NCBI GenBank assembly: GCA_004799545.1
Contig: SSMU01000030.1
Span: 334,216 to 398,215, forward strand
From: Phenylobacterium sp.
GTDB lineage: Bacteria; Pseudomonadota; Alphaproteobacteria; Caulobacterales; Caulobacteraceae
Length of the DNA stretch: 64,000 nt
Direction: 5' to 3'
This document shows positions 49,828 through 58,011 of this stretch, piece by piece. Made by a program: the position numbers and the translations under genes. The notes under the pieces were generated by a model that ran no database searches, was not told the origin of the DNA, and saw nothing but the letters and a program-made list of their open reading frames with translations. How positions within the stretch are numbered: position 1 is the stretch's first letter; each line of letters opens with the position of its first letter.

Positions 49828-50952
49828 ATGGCCGACGGCAACATCACCAAGGACCTGATCTACGACGCCGTGGCGCCGGACGATTTCGAGTCCATGCTGG
49901 AGCTGGACCGCTACAACGCCCGCTCGACCGCCTTCGACAAGATCATCTCGGCGACCCACGACCACTTCTGGGATCCGCTCGACAAGAAATACATCGACTT
50001 CGACGAGCCCTTCGACATGGCCAAGGAAATGATCCTGCCGGAGAAGTTCCACGGCGCGTTGCAGCTCGACTATGTGAAGGCGCATCTGGGCAGCGAAGAG
50101 CGGATCATCGCCTTCGCCAACGCCAACACCCTGCGCACCTTCTCCTCGATCCTGCACGGCGAGCAGGGCGCGCTGAACCTCTCGGCCTCGCTCTGCCATG
50201 TGCTGAAGGACCAGGGCGCGCAGGAATACGCCGCCAACCAGACCCGCGAAGAGGCCCGCCACGTCACCGCCTTCGCCAAATACATCAAGGCCCGCTGGGG
50301 CCGGCCGGTGGAATGCGGCCCGGTGCTGAAGGACCTGCTGGTCGACATCATCGGCAGCCCGGAGGTCTACAAGAAGATCATCGGCATGCAGATGCTGGTC
50401 GAGGGCCTGGCCATGGGCGCCTTCGCCACCATCTTCAACGAAACCAACGATCCGCTGGCCAAGAAGCTGACCCAGCTGGTGATGACCGACGAGGCCTTCC
50501 ACCACAAGTTCGGGAAGATCTGGGCCGACCGGACCATCCCGCACCTGACGCCCGCCGAGCACGAGATCATCGAGATGTGGGCGGCGCACTGCTTCCAGAC
50601 GCTGCTGTTCAACCTGGTGGCGCCAACCCAGAACCTCGGCCTCTACGAGGAATTCGGCCTCGACCCCGACCGGGTGATCGCCGAGATGGCCGAGCTGGTG
50701 AACGACGAGACCCGCCGCGACGAGATGAAGGAAGCCACCAACATCTTCCGCGTCCTGGTGAAGACCCTGGTCAACGCCGGGATCATCACCGATCGCACCA
50801 AGGCCTTCTACTCGATGTACGTCGACATCGACGAGCTGAAGGGCGAGGGCGACAAGATGGTCGGTGACGACATCGCCGCGGAGGGGATCAGGTACCTCCA
50901 GGAGATCAACTTCAAGGACCGTGCGAAGCAGGTCCTGATCGCCGCCGAATAG
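49828..50952 (+). CDS. Ferritin-like diiron protein, paralog 1
   Basis: A 374-residue, mostly helical protein. Metal ligands follow the R2/ferritin-like pattern: Glu112 in LHGEQGALN, Glu142 and His145 in TREEARHVTAF, Glu192 in MLVEGLAMG, and Glu222 and His225 in MTDEAFHHKFG. This predicts a four-helix bundle with two irons and an oxygen-dependent reaction. It lacks ribonucleotide-reductase context and I cannot assign a substrate. A close paralog is encoded at 53436. The ATG at 49828 follows 71 bp of leader after the operator, and a strong terminator follows the gene. Confidence 0.85.
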   Translation: MADGNITKDLIYDAVAPDDFESMLELDRYNARSTAFDKIISATHDHFWDPLDKKYIDFDEPFDMAKEMILPEKFHGALQLDYVKAHLGSEERIIAFANANTLRTFSSILHGEQGALNLSASLCHVLKDQGAQEYAANQTREEARHVTAFAKYIKARWGRPVECGPVLKDLLVDIIGSPEVYKKIIGMQMLVEGLAMGAFATIFNETNDPLAKKLTQLVMTDEAFHHKFGKIWADRTIPHLTPAEHEIIEMWAAHCFQTLLFNLVAPTQNLGLYEEFGLDPDRVIAEMAELVNDETRRDEMKEATNIFRVLVKTLVNAGIITDRTKAFYSMYVDIDELKGEGDKMVGDDIAAEGIRYLQEINFKDRAKQVLIAAE

Positions 50953-50974
50953 CTCTCCGTTCGGCATGCGAAGG

Positions 50975-51005
50975 CGCCCGCCGGTCTGGAACCGGCGGGC
51001 GTTTT
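50975..51005 (+). terminator. Intrinsic terminator after diiron gene 1
   Basis: CGCCCGCCGGT pairs perfectly with ACCGGCGGGCG around CTGGA, and TTTT follows. It lies 22 bp past the stop. Confidence 0.9.
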
Positions 51006-51022
51006 GCGGTCTGGCGCCAGGC

Positions 51023-51889
51023 TCAGACGGTGGCCGGCGAGGGCATCAGCGGCCGTTCGGTCCGCGCCGCCCGCAGTGGCTGGGCGACCTTGGCGAGCTT
51101 GCGGAAGGCCAGGATCGCCAGGGGCGTGAAGATCGCCAGGGCGGCCAGGGACGGGGCGAACATCGGGTCGCCGAAGCCCATGGCGTGGGGCGTCTGGTCG
51201 TGCGGCCAGAGCACCGTGAAGCCCAGCATGTCGCCCAGGCTGTGGACCACCATCACCGCGTAGAGCGAGTTGGTCAGGTAGGCGATCGCCGCGAACAGCA
51301 GGCCGGCGGTGAAGTAGAGGCTGAGCTTGGTCGGGTCGAGGCCTTGCAGGACGTGGGCCGCGGCGAACAGGACCGACGAGCCCACGATGACGGCGAGCCC
51401 ATTGCCCCAGGCCTTCTCAAGGATGCCCATGGCGTAGCCGCGGAAGGCGGCTTCCTCGCTGAGCGGGGCGGCCAGCGAGCCCATCAGCAGGAAGGAGAGG
51501 ATGGTGACGAGCGGCACGCCGGTCAGCTTCGGCTGGATGCCGGCCGGGATGTGCACCAGGTCGGAGACCACGATCCAGAACCCACCGAAGGCGGCGAGCC
51601 CCAGGACGCCGGCGCCGACGGCCAGGAAGAAGGTCGGCCACGGCATGCGGTTCCAGCGCAGCAGCCGGCGGCGGGTCTCGCTCGCGCCCTTGGGCGGGCC
51701 CCGGCCGGAGAGGTAGAGCAGCAGCGCCGCCAGCACCACGGCCATGGCCGGCGCCGCCCACGGGATCTCCGGGTGGAAGCGCAGGTTGGCGATGACCATC
51801 GGCTGCCAGACGCCCTGGCCGATGGCGAGCACGCCGGTGGCGATCGCGGTGGCGAGGCCGAAGGCGCCGATCTTCTTGGTAAGGGTCAT
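51023..51889 (-). CDS. CPBP-family intramembrane metalloprotease
   Basis: A 288-residue inner-membrane protein with about eight hydrophobic helices. The CPBP/Abi catalytic motifs are present: EEAAFRGYAMGILEKAWG (motif 1, EExxxR), FAAAHVLQG (motif 2 His) and VVHSLGDMLGF (motif 3). Family members are CAAX-type or bacteriocin-immunity proteases; the substrate here is unknown. The ATG at 51889 has GGGAGG 6 nt upstream. It lies between the two diiron genes, on the opposite strand, and downstream of the winged-helix/TPR gene. Confidence 0.92.
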   Translation of the reverse strand: MTLTKKIGAFGLATAIATGVLAIGQGVWQPMVIANLRFHPEIPWAAPAMAVVLAALLLYLSGRGPPKGASETRRRLLRWNRMPWPTFFLAVGAGVLGLAAFGGFWIVVSDLVHIPAGIQPKLTGVPLVTILSFLLMGSLAAPLSEEAAFRGYAMGILEKAWGNGLAVIVGSSVLFAAAHVLQGLDPTKLSLYFTAGLLFAAIAYLTNSLYAVMVVHSLGDMLGFTVLWPHDQTPHAMGFGDPMFAPSLAALAIFTPLAILAFRKLAKVAQPLRAARTERPLMPSPATV

Positions 51890-51984
51890 GGAGACCTCCC
51901 TGGTTTCGATGACGCCAGGTTGGTCCGGCGGCCGGCCGATGTGTTTGCGGCGGCCTTCGCGAAAGCTTGGGATTTCCTTGGGGG

Positions 51985-53316
51985 TCAGCGCACCAGGCGC
52001 ACGCGGTCCAGGAGTCTCGGCCAGCGCGGGTCGTCGTGCAGGGCGTCGCAATAGGGCAGCCAGGGCAGCAGCATGAGCAGGGGATCGTCGTGGCCGGCCG
52101 CCGCCTCCAGGGCTGCGAAGGCGCGGTCCGGCTGGCCGGCGGCGACGCGCAGGAAGGCGATGTCGGTGAGCCTCGGCGTGAACATCACCGTCTGGGTCTC
52201 GAAGAGGTCGGCGCCGGCGGCGCAGAGGCCGGCGAAGCCATCGGCCGCGTAGCGGGCGCGCAGGGGCTCCAGCTGGGCGGCGCTCAGGCCCCAGAGCTCC
52301 AGCCCCTTCATCAGGGCGTCGACCCCGGCCGCCGCCTCGCCGCCCAGCACATGGGCCCAGCCGCGGGCGTACCAGCCCTCGCTGGAGGCGGGCGCCAGCG
52401 CCAGCGCCTGGTGGGCGGCGGCCAGCGCCTGGCGATAGCGGCGCGCGGTGATCAAGAGCTGCATCAAGGCGCCGTGGGTGGCGAGCGAGAACGGCTCCAG
52501 CTCCAGGGCCGCGCGGCCCTCCCGCTCGGCCTCCACGAACCGGCCGGTCGCGGCGAAGGCGAAGGCCCGGTGGCGGTGGGCGGAGGCCAGGGCGGGGTCC
52601 AGGCCGATGGCCCGGCGCAGCGCCTCGTCGGCGGGGGCGAAGGCGCGGTCGGCGAGCAGGTTCGCAAAGCCCAGGGCCGACCAGGCGCGGGCCAGATCCG
52701 GGTCTAGGCCCACCGCGGCGTGGGCCGAGGCCTTGGCGGCGGTGATCAGCCCCGATCCCTGGCCGGCCAGGTGCAGGGCGCAGAGCGCATCGGCGAGGCC
52801 CACGTGGGCCGGCGCCCAGCCGGGCGCCTCGGCGACCGCGGCCTCGAAATAGAGTCTCGCCTGGGCGAGGTTGGCCGCAAAGGGGGCCTGCAGGGCCGCC
52901 CGGCCTTGGGCGACCAGGGCGGCGGCCTTGGGGGGGGCGCCAGATTTGTTATCAGGGGCCCCGCGGCCGGCCGGCGAGGCGGCCGCGAGCGCCTGTTCCG
53001 CGCCGATCAGCAGCCGGTAGCCACGCTTGGGCAGGGTCTCGATGTAGCGCCGCTCCGCGGTCTCGCCGAGCGCGCCCCGCAGGCGGCTGACCGCGGCCGC
53101 CAGGGTGTCGTCGCCGATCGCCCGGCCGGCCCAGACGCCGCCGACGATCTCGTCCTTGGAGAGCACGCGCCCCTCGGAGCCCGCGAACAGCAGCAGGAGG
53201 TCCATGATCTTGGGTTCGAGCCGGGTCTCAGCGCCGCCGGCCACCGGCGCGATGACCCCGCGCGCCGGCTCGATCCGCCAATCGCCCAGTTCGAACGACC
53301 GCTCGCCTGGACGCAT
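51985..53316 (-). CDS. Winged-helix (OmpR/CadC-type) regulator with TPR C-terminus
   Basis: A 443-residue protein. The N-terminal winged helix (residues about 7-105) shows LEPKIMDLLLLFAGSEGRVL, SKDEIVGGVWAGRAIGDDTL and YIETLPKRGYRLLIG, typical of CadC/ToxR-type DNA-binding domains. No receiver or membrane helix follows; instead about 300 residues of TPR-like helical repeats (for example PDLARAWSALGFANLLADRA) probably sense a partner. The ATG at 53316 has GAGGAG upstream. It is divergent from diiron gene 2, sharing a 119-bp intergenic region. Confidence 0.9.
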   Translation of the reverse strand: MRPGERSFELGDWRIEPARGVIAPVAGGAETRLEPKIMDLLLLFAGSEGRVLSKDEIVGGVWAGRAIGDDTLAAAVSRLRGALGETAERRYIETLPKRGYRLLIGAEQALAAASPAGRGAPDNKSGAPPKAAALVAQGRAALQAPFAANLAQARLYFEAAVAEAPGWAPAHVGLADALCALHLAGQGSGLITAAKASAHAAVGLDPDLARAWSALGFANLLADRAFAPADEALRRAIGLDPALASAHRHRAFAFAATGRFVEAEREGRAALELEPFSLATHGALMQLLITARRYRQALAAAHQALALAPASSEGWYARGWAHVLGGEAAAGVDALMKGLELWGLSAAQLEPLRARYAADGFAGLCAAGADLFETQTVMFTPRLTDIAFLRVAAGQPDRAFAALEAAAGHDDPLLMLLPWLPYCDALHDDPRWPRLLDRVRLVR

Positions 53317-53380
53317 CACCGGCTCCTCGCCCCTAACGGAAGCATGCCGGGCCGCGAACCTGACGTCACCGTCAATTTCT

Positions 53381-53425
53381 TTGACGCCGCGGGGCTGCGG
53401 CGCGAACATCGATGAACGACGTTCA
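53381..53425 (+). promoter_or_regulatory. Promoter with 13-bp operator for diiron gene 2
   Basis: TTGACG (53381-53386) and GAACAT (53404-53409) are spaced 17 bp. The inverted repeat TGAACGACGTTCA (53413-53425) follows at the expected transcription start and ends 10 bp before the ATG. It equals the operator of diiron gene 1 except for the central base. A separate palindrome TGACGTCA lies at 53361-53368, closer to the divergent regulator gene. Confidence 0.6.
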
Positions 53426-53435
53426 GGAGCCCGCG

Positions 53436-54560
53436 ATGGCCGACGGCAACATCACCAAGGACGGCATGTACGGCGCGGTGGCGCCCGACGACTTCGAGTC
53501 GATGCTGCAACTGGACCGCTACGGCCAGCGCTCCACCGCCTTCGACAAGATCATCTCGGCGACCCACGACCACTTCTGGGATCCGCTCGATTCGAAATAC
53601 ATCGACTTCTCCGAGCCCTTCGACCTCGAGAATGAGGCGATGATGCCGGAGGAGACCCAGCCGATCCTGAAGCTGCCCTATGTGGCGGCGACGCTGACCG
53701 ACCCGAAGCAGCGCATCGCCTTCATCAACCACATGCAGCACCGCAGCTTCTCCTCGATCCTGCACGGCGAGCAGGGGGCGCTGAACCTCTCGGCTTCGCT
53801 CTGCCACGTGCTCTACGACCAGGGCGCCCAGGAATACGCCGCCAACCAGACACGGGAGGAGGCGCGCCACGTCACCGCCTTCGCCAAATACATCAAGGTC
53901 CGCTGGGGCCGGCCGACCGAGTGCGGGGCGGCGCTGAAGAGCCTGCTGATCGAGATCATCGAGGCGCCGGAGGTCTACAAGAAGATCGTCGGCATGCAGA
54001 TGCTGGTGGAGGGCCTGGCCATGGGCGCCTTCTCCAACGGCTACCGCTACAGTCGCGACCCCCTGGCCCGGAAGCTGTTCCAGCTGGTGATGACCGACGA
54101 GGCCTTCCACCACAAGTTCGGGAAGATCTGGGCCGACCGCACGGTGCCGCAACTGACCGAGGCCGAGCGCAACCTGGTCGAGGACTGGACCGCCCACTGC
54201 GCCCAGAAGCTGCTGTTCGACCGCGGCGACCCGCGGCAGATGGCCGAGATGTTCGGCCAGTTCGACCTGGATCCGGAGCGGGTGATCGCCGACATCGTCC
54301 AGCGGCGCAAGGAGCGCGACCCGACGCGCAAGTTCAAAGGCGAGACCAACGTCTTCCGCGTGCTGATCAAGACCCTCAACAACGCCGGCCTGATCACCGA
54401 ACGGACGCGCGGCTTCTACGCCATGTACGTGGACATGGACGAGCTCGCCGCGGAGGGCGACCGCATGCCGGGCGACGACATCGCCGAAGACGGCATCCGC
54501 TACCTGCAGGAGATCAACTTCAAGGACCGTGGCGCCCCGGTCACGATCGCCGCGGAATAA
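53436..54560 (+). CDS. Ferritin-like diiron protein, paralog 2
   Basis: A 374-residue protein of the same length as, and closely similar to, the one at 49828. It shares MADGNITKD at the start, FSSILHGEQGALNLSASLCH, TREEARHVTAFAKYIK, MLVEGLAMGAF, and DEAFHHKFGKIWADRT, so all the predicted iron ligands are kept. Differences concentrate at residues 60-105 and 230-310. The ATG at 53436 has AGGAG 7 nt upstream and gives the same N-terminus as paralog 1. Gene duplication followed by specialisation is likely; the reaction is unknown. Confidence 0.86.
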   Translation: MADGNITKDGMYGAVAPDDFESMLQLDRYGQRSTAFDKIISATHDHFWDPLDSKYIDFSEPFDLENEAMMPEETQPILKLPYVAATLTDPKQRIAFINHMQHRSFSSILHGEQGALNLSASLCHVLYDQGAQEYAANQTREEARHVTAFAKYIKVRWGRPTECGAALKSLLIEIIEAPEVYKKIVGMQMLVEGLAMGAFSNGYRYSRDPLARKLFQLVMTDEAFHHKFGKIWADRTVPQLTEAERNLVEDWTAHCAQKLLFDRGDPRQMAEMFGQFDLDPERVIADIVQRRKERDPTRKFKGETNVFRVLIKTLNNAGLITERTRGFYAMYVDMDELAAEGDRMPGDDIAEDGIRYLQEINFKDRGAPVTIAAE

Positions 54561-54674
54561 GTCCCGGCTGTCATCCCAGGTTCAGCCGGGCAGCCTATAT
54601 TGCGGCCATATGAAGCGCCCACCGCGACAAGGGGGGCGGTTTCAATCGCGCCCTCGCGTACGTATCTGGACAGC

Positions 54675-55232
54675 ATGCTGAAGCGAATTCTCCTGACCGC
54701 CGCCTCTGTCGCCGCCAGTCTTAGTGCTTGGGGGGCGGCCGTTTCCCCGGCGCTCGCCGCGGGTCCGGCCGTCGCCGCCGCCAGCGCCCCGCGCCTTGAG
54801 CTGACCCAGATGATGGGCCGTTGGTACGAGGTCGCCCGCCTCCCCAATTCCCTGCAGCGCGGCTGCCAGGCCGGGACCTCCGACTGGACCCGCACCGGTG
54901 AGGGCTTCGCCGTCGTCCAGGCCTGCCACAAGGGCCGCGTCGACGGGCCGGTCTCCGAATGGAAGGCCAAGGCCCGGGTCGCCGATCCGGTGACCAACTC
55001 GATCTTCAAGATGAGCTTCTTCGGCGGCCTGGTCTCCAAGGAGTACCGGGTGCTCGACCACCGTCCGGCCGACGGCTGGCTGATCCTCTCCACCGACGAC
55101 GGCCACTATCTGTGGCTGATGTCGCAGAAGCCGGTGATGTCGCCCGCGGTGCGCACCCAGGCCCTGGCCCGCATCAAGCAGCTCGGCTTCGACGTCGGCC
55201 GTCTGGAGTTCCCGGCCCCGCCGCGGAGCTGA
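54675..55232 (+). CDS. Lipocalin family protein
   Basis: A 185-residue exported protein. A Sec signal peptide (MLKRILLTAASVAASLSAWG to ALAAG) is followed by the lipocalin signature MMGRWYEVARLPNSLQRGCQ, then KARVADPVTNSIFKMSFFGG and EYRVLDHRPADGWLILSTDD, the barrel strands of Blc-type lipocalins. Cys at the GC motif and in VQACHKG may pair. It is likely periplasmic and may carry lipid; the signal lacks a lipobox. The ATG at 54675 gives the proper signal peptide. Confidence 0.9.
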   Translation: MLKRILLTAASVAASLSAWGAAVSPALAAGPAVAAASAPRLELTQMMGRWYEVARLPNSLQRGCQAGTSDWTRTGEGFAVVQACHKGRVDGPVSEWKAKARVADPVTNSIFKMSFFGGLVSKEYRVLDHRPADGWLILSTDDGHYLWLMSQKPVMSPAVRTQALARIKQLGFDVGRLEFPAPPRS

Positions 55233-55277
55233 TTCCAGCCCTTGCGTCGTGAACGTAGCCGGAACAGGATTTCCGGC

Positions 55278-55733
55278 ATGGACGTCTCCGTCACCCTCGT
55301 CTCCGTCACCCGTCCCGAGACCACCGTCGCGGTCACCCGCGGCGCCGCGCGCCTGCTCGTGGCGCTGGGCTATGCGCCGCTCACCGAGGTCACCCTGCCG
55401 AACGGCCGCCGCGCCGACCTGATGGCGCTGGGGCCCAAGGGCGAGATCTTCATCGTCGAGGTGAAGTCGGGGATCGACGACTTCCGCACCGACCAGAAGT
55501 GGCATGAGTACGGCCCCTACTGCGACGCCTTCGCCTTCGCCGTGGCGCCGGAGTTCCCGCGCGAGGCGCTGCCGCAAGAGCCCGGCTTGATCGTCGCCGA
55601 CGGCTTCGGCGGCGCCGTCCTGCGCGAGGCGACGCCCGCGCCGCTGGCCGGCGCCCGCCGCAAGGCGCTCACCATCGCCTTCGGCCGCCTGGCGGCGCTG
55701 CGCGCGGCGGGGGTCGCGGCGGTGGAGCTGTAG
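55278..55733 (+). CDS. mmcB: MmcB-type DNA repair protein
   Basis: A 151-residue protein matching the alphaproteobacterial MmcB (DUF1052) family, known in Caulobacter as a DNA-damage-inducible repair factor working with ImuABC. The nuclease-like core reads LPNGRRADLMALGPKGEIFI, then VEVKSGIDDFRTDQKWHEYG, with the D...EVK residues of a PD-(D/E)XK fold. No clear LexA box was found upstream by eye. It ends at a family A repeat, convergent with regA. Confidence 0.88.
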   Translation: MDVSVTLVSVTRPETTVAVTRGAARLLVALGYAPLTEVTLPNGRRADLMALGPKGEIFIVEVKSGIDDFRTDQKWHEYGPYCDAFAFAVAPEFPREALPQEPGLIVADGFGGAVLREATPAPLAGARRKALTIAFGRLAALRAAGVAAVEL

Positions 55734-55734
55734 C

Positions 55735-55882
55735 TTTCCCTCCCCTTGAGGGGAGGGTGGCTCGAGCGAAGCGAGAGACGGGTGGGGACGTGGCGATCAA
55801 GCTGTGAGTGCGGAGTCCTCGACCCACACGTCCCTACCCTGACCGCTGCGCGGTCTGTCCCTCCCCTTGAGGGGAGGGGAAG
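55735..55882. repeat. Intergenic palindromic repeat family A, copy 3
   Basis: Fills the gap between the convergent mmcB and regA stops. The ends are CCTCCCCTTGAGGGGAGG-type hairpins on both sides. The interior has CTCGAGCGAAGCGAGAGACG, GTGGGGACGTGGCGATCAAG, GTCCCTACCCTGACC and CCGCTGCGCGG. It has the same orientation as the copy at 24025. Confidence 0.85.
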
Positions 55883-56440
55883 CTACCGCGGCGCGCGTTT
55901 CGCCAGGATGCGCTGCAACGTCCGGCGGTGCATGTTGAGGCGGCGCGCGGTCTCCGAGACGTTGTGGTTGCAGAGCTCGTAGACCCGCTGGATGTGCTCC
56001 CACCGCACGCGGTCGGCGCTCATCGGGTTCTCCGGCGGGGCGGGGGAGTCGCCCGTCTTGGCCAGCAGCGCGCGGACCACGTCGTCGGCGTCGGCCGGCT
56101 TGGAGAGGTAGTCGACCGCACCGGCCTTCACGGCCTGCACGGCGGTGGCGATGTTGCCGTAGCCGGTCAGCATGATGATCTTGGCGTCTGGGCGGGCGTC
56201 GCGCACCGCCTCCACGACCTTCAGACCCGAGCCGTCGTCCAGCCGCATGTCGAGCACGGCGTAGGCGGGGGCGTGGGAGCGCACGGCGGTGAGCGCCTCC
56301 GAGACGCTGCCCACCAGGGTCGGCTCGAAGCCCCGCTGCTCCAGCGCCCGGCCGAGCCGGGTGCGCAGCGGCGCGTCGTCATCGAGCAGCAGGAGCGTCT
56401 TGTCCGCCAGGCCGGCGACGTCGGTTGAAAGGTCGGTCAT
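55883..56440 (-). CDS. regA: RegA/ActR-type redox response regulator
   Basis: A 185-residue response regulator. The receiver domain shows LLLLDDDAPLRTRLGRAL, phospho-acceptor AVLDMRLDDGSG, MLTGYGNIATAVQAVKAGAV and LSKPADADD. A short linker leads to a Fis-type HTH, NHNVSETARRLNMHRRTLQRI, as in RegA/PrrA/ActR. It probably controls respiratory and redox-dependent genes with RegB, whose gene is 84 bp upstream on the same strand. The ATG at 56440 is preferred. Confidence 0.95.
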   Translation of the reverse strand: MTDLSTDVAGLADKTLLLLDDDAPLRTRLGRALEQRGFEPTLVGSVSEALTAVRSHAPAYAVLDMRLDDGSGLKVVEAVRDARPDAKIIMLTGYGNIATAVQAVKAGAVDYLSKPADADDVVRALLAKTGDSPAPPENPMSADRVRWEHIQRVYELCNHNVSETARRLNMHRRTLQRILAKRAPR

Positions 56441-56524
56441 GCAGTCACCCAGAGCTTGTTCGGGTACTAAACGCAGAACTGCGGCATTCTGTCGCATGTC
56501 CTCATCATTCGGCAAGTCCGCCGG

Positions 56525-57940
56525 TCAGCCGTCGCCCACTTCGATGCGGGCGCGGGGCCAGCGGGCGGCGACGATCGCGCCGCGCGGCCGTCCATTCTGA
56601 AAGGTCACGAGGGCCCCGGTTCGTTCCAACAGGGTCTTCGATATGAAGAAGCCCAGCCCCATGCCGATGTGGCCGGTGCGGGAGCCCTCGGCCCCCGGGC
56701 GGGTGGTCACATAGGGCTCGCCGAGCTTCGACAGCACCTCGGGCGCAAAGCCCGGCCCGTCGTCGCGCACCTCCATGGAGATGGTCTCGGCGTCGAAGCG
56801 GGCGGTGACCAGCACCTCGGCGGCGGCGAAATCGACGGCGTTCTCCACGAAGGAGGTGAAGGCGTGGATGATCTCCGGCATCCGGCGGATGTCGGGGGCG
56901 GCCGTGCCCGGCGCGCCGGTGACGATGGCCTCGACGCGGACATCCTTCACGCCGGCGTGCGGTTCGATCACCTCATGCACCAGCTGGCGCAGCGACAGGC
57001 GCTCGTGCACCTCGTCGGAGGCCTTGTCGGGGGTGGCGGTGAGCCGCCGGAGGATCTCGCGGCAGCGCTCGGCCTGGGCGGTCAGCAGCTCGGCGTCCTC
57101 CTTGACGGCGGGCGTCGGCGCCTCGCGGCCCAGCTCCTTGGCGACGATGGCGATGGTGGCGAGCGGCGTGCCGAGCTCGTGCGCGGCGGCGGCGGCGAGC
57201 GCTCCGAGCGCCGAGAGCCGCTGCTCGCGCGACAGCACGGTCTGGGTGACGTCCAGCGCCAGCGCCATGCGCGCCGCCTCCACCGCCGCCAGGCGCACAT
57301 AGCCGGCGATCAGGGCGATGCCGGCGATGTTGGCCAGCGCCGCGGCCACCCGGTAGCTGGGCGCGATGGCGACCTCCGCCCCCTCGGCGTGCGGCAGGGG
57401 CAGGGCGAAGAAGGCGAGCGCAAGGGAGGCCGCCGAGGCCAGCAGCGCCAGCGCCAGGGTCAACCGGCGGGGCAGGGTGGCGGCGGCCAGGGTCACCGGG
57501 GCGATCAGCAAGAGGACGAAGGGATTGCTGGCGCCGCCGGTCAGGAACATCAGGGCGGTGATCTGGACGATGTCGACGGCGAGCTGGCCCGCGGCCTCCC
57601 CGTCGCCGAGCGTCCGCTGGCCCGGCGAGGCGACGCCGGTCAAGAGGTTGATCCAGGCGCCCGCCCCGATCACCCCGAAGCACAGGGCGTAGGGCGCGCG
57701 GAACTGCAGGATCACCGCGCTGGCCAGCAGCAGCAGGGCTTCGCCCGCCAGCACCAGCCAGCGCTGGGTGACCAGGGTGCGCACCCTGAGGCGGCCGCGG
57801 TGGGCGGAGCCCTCGCCCCAATCCTCCTCGAGCACGACCTCGTCGTAGCCGGCCTCGCCTTGCGCGGCGGCGGCGGCGGCTCTATCGAAACCCGCGACGG
57901 GTTTCAGCGCCGACGTGGCGGGGGTCCGGACGTTGGCCAT
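56525..57940 (-). CDS. regB: RegB/PrrB/ActS-type redox sensor histidine kinase
   Basis: A 471-residue inner-membrane kinase with about six hydrophobic helices in residues 60-220. The quinone-sensing heptapeptide GGASNPF is at residues 135-141. The H-box AAAHELGTPLATIAIVAKEL contains His254, and the redox-active cysteine position is Cys293 in AERCREILRRL. The ATP domain has SFVENAVDFA, DDGPGFAP and GLGFFISKTLLERTGA. These features match RegB. The gene is divergent from a Sco1/SenC gene and upstream of regA, the classic regB-senC-regA neighbourhood. Confidence 0.96.
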   Translation of the reverse strand: MANVRTPATSALKPVAGFDRAAAAAAQGEAGYDEVVLEEDWGEGSAHRGRLRVRTLVTQRWLVLAGEALLLLASAVILQFRAPYALCFGVIGAGAWINLLTGVASPGQRTLGDGEAAGQLAVDIVQITALMFLTGGASNPFVLLLIAPVTLAAATLPRRLTLALALLASAASLALAFFALPLPHAEGAEVAIAPSYRVAAALANIAGIALIAGYVRLAAVEAARMALALDVTQTVLSREQRLSALGALAAAAAHELGTPLATIAIVAKELGREAPTPAVKEDAELLTAQAERCREILRRLTATPDKASDEVHERLSLRQLVHEVIEPHAGVKDVRVEAIVTGAPGTAAPDIRRMPEIIHAFTSFVENAVDFAAAEVLVTARFDAETISMEVRDDGPGFAPEVLSKLGEPYVTTRPGAEGSRTGHIGMGLGFFISKTLLERTGALVTFQNGRPRGAIVAARWPRARIEVGDG

Positions 57941-58011
57941 GGCTCGGTCAGGATCGCGCGCCGCTCGTGCGCTGACGAGCCCAAATAAGCGGCGAAAGGA
58001 CCGAACCGCTC

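Noticed and set aside
54561..54600. Terminator after diiron gene 2
   Set aside because: CCCGGCTG and CAGCCGGG can pair, but the loop is 12 nt and no T-tract follows.
55746..55982. Short plus-strand frame over the mmcB-regA gap
   Set aside because: Most of it is the family A repeat and the antisense of regA.
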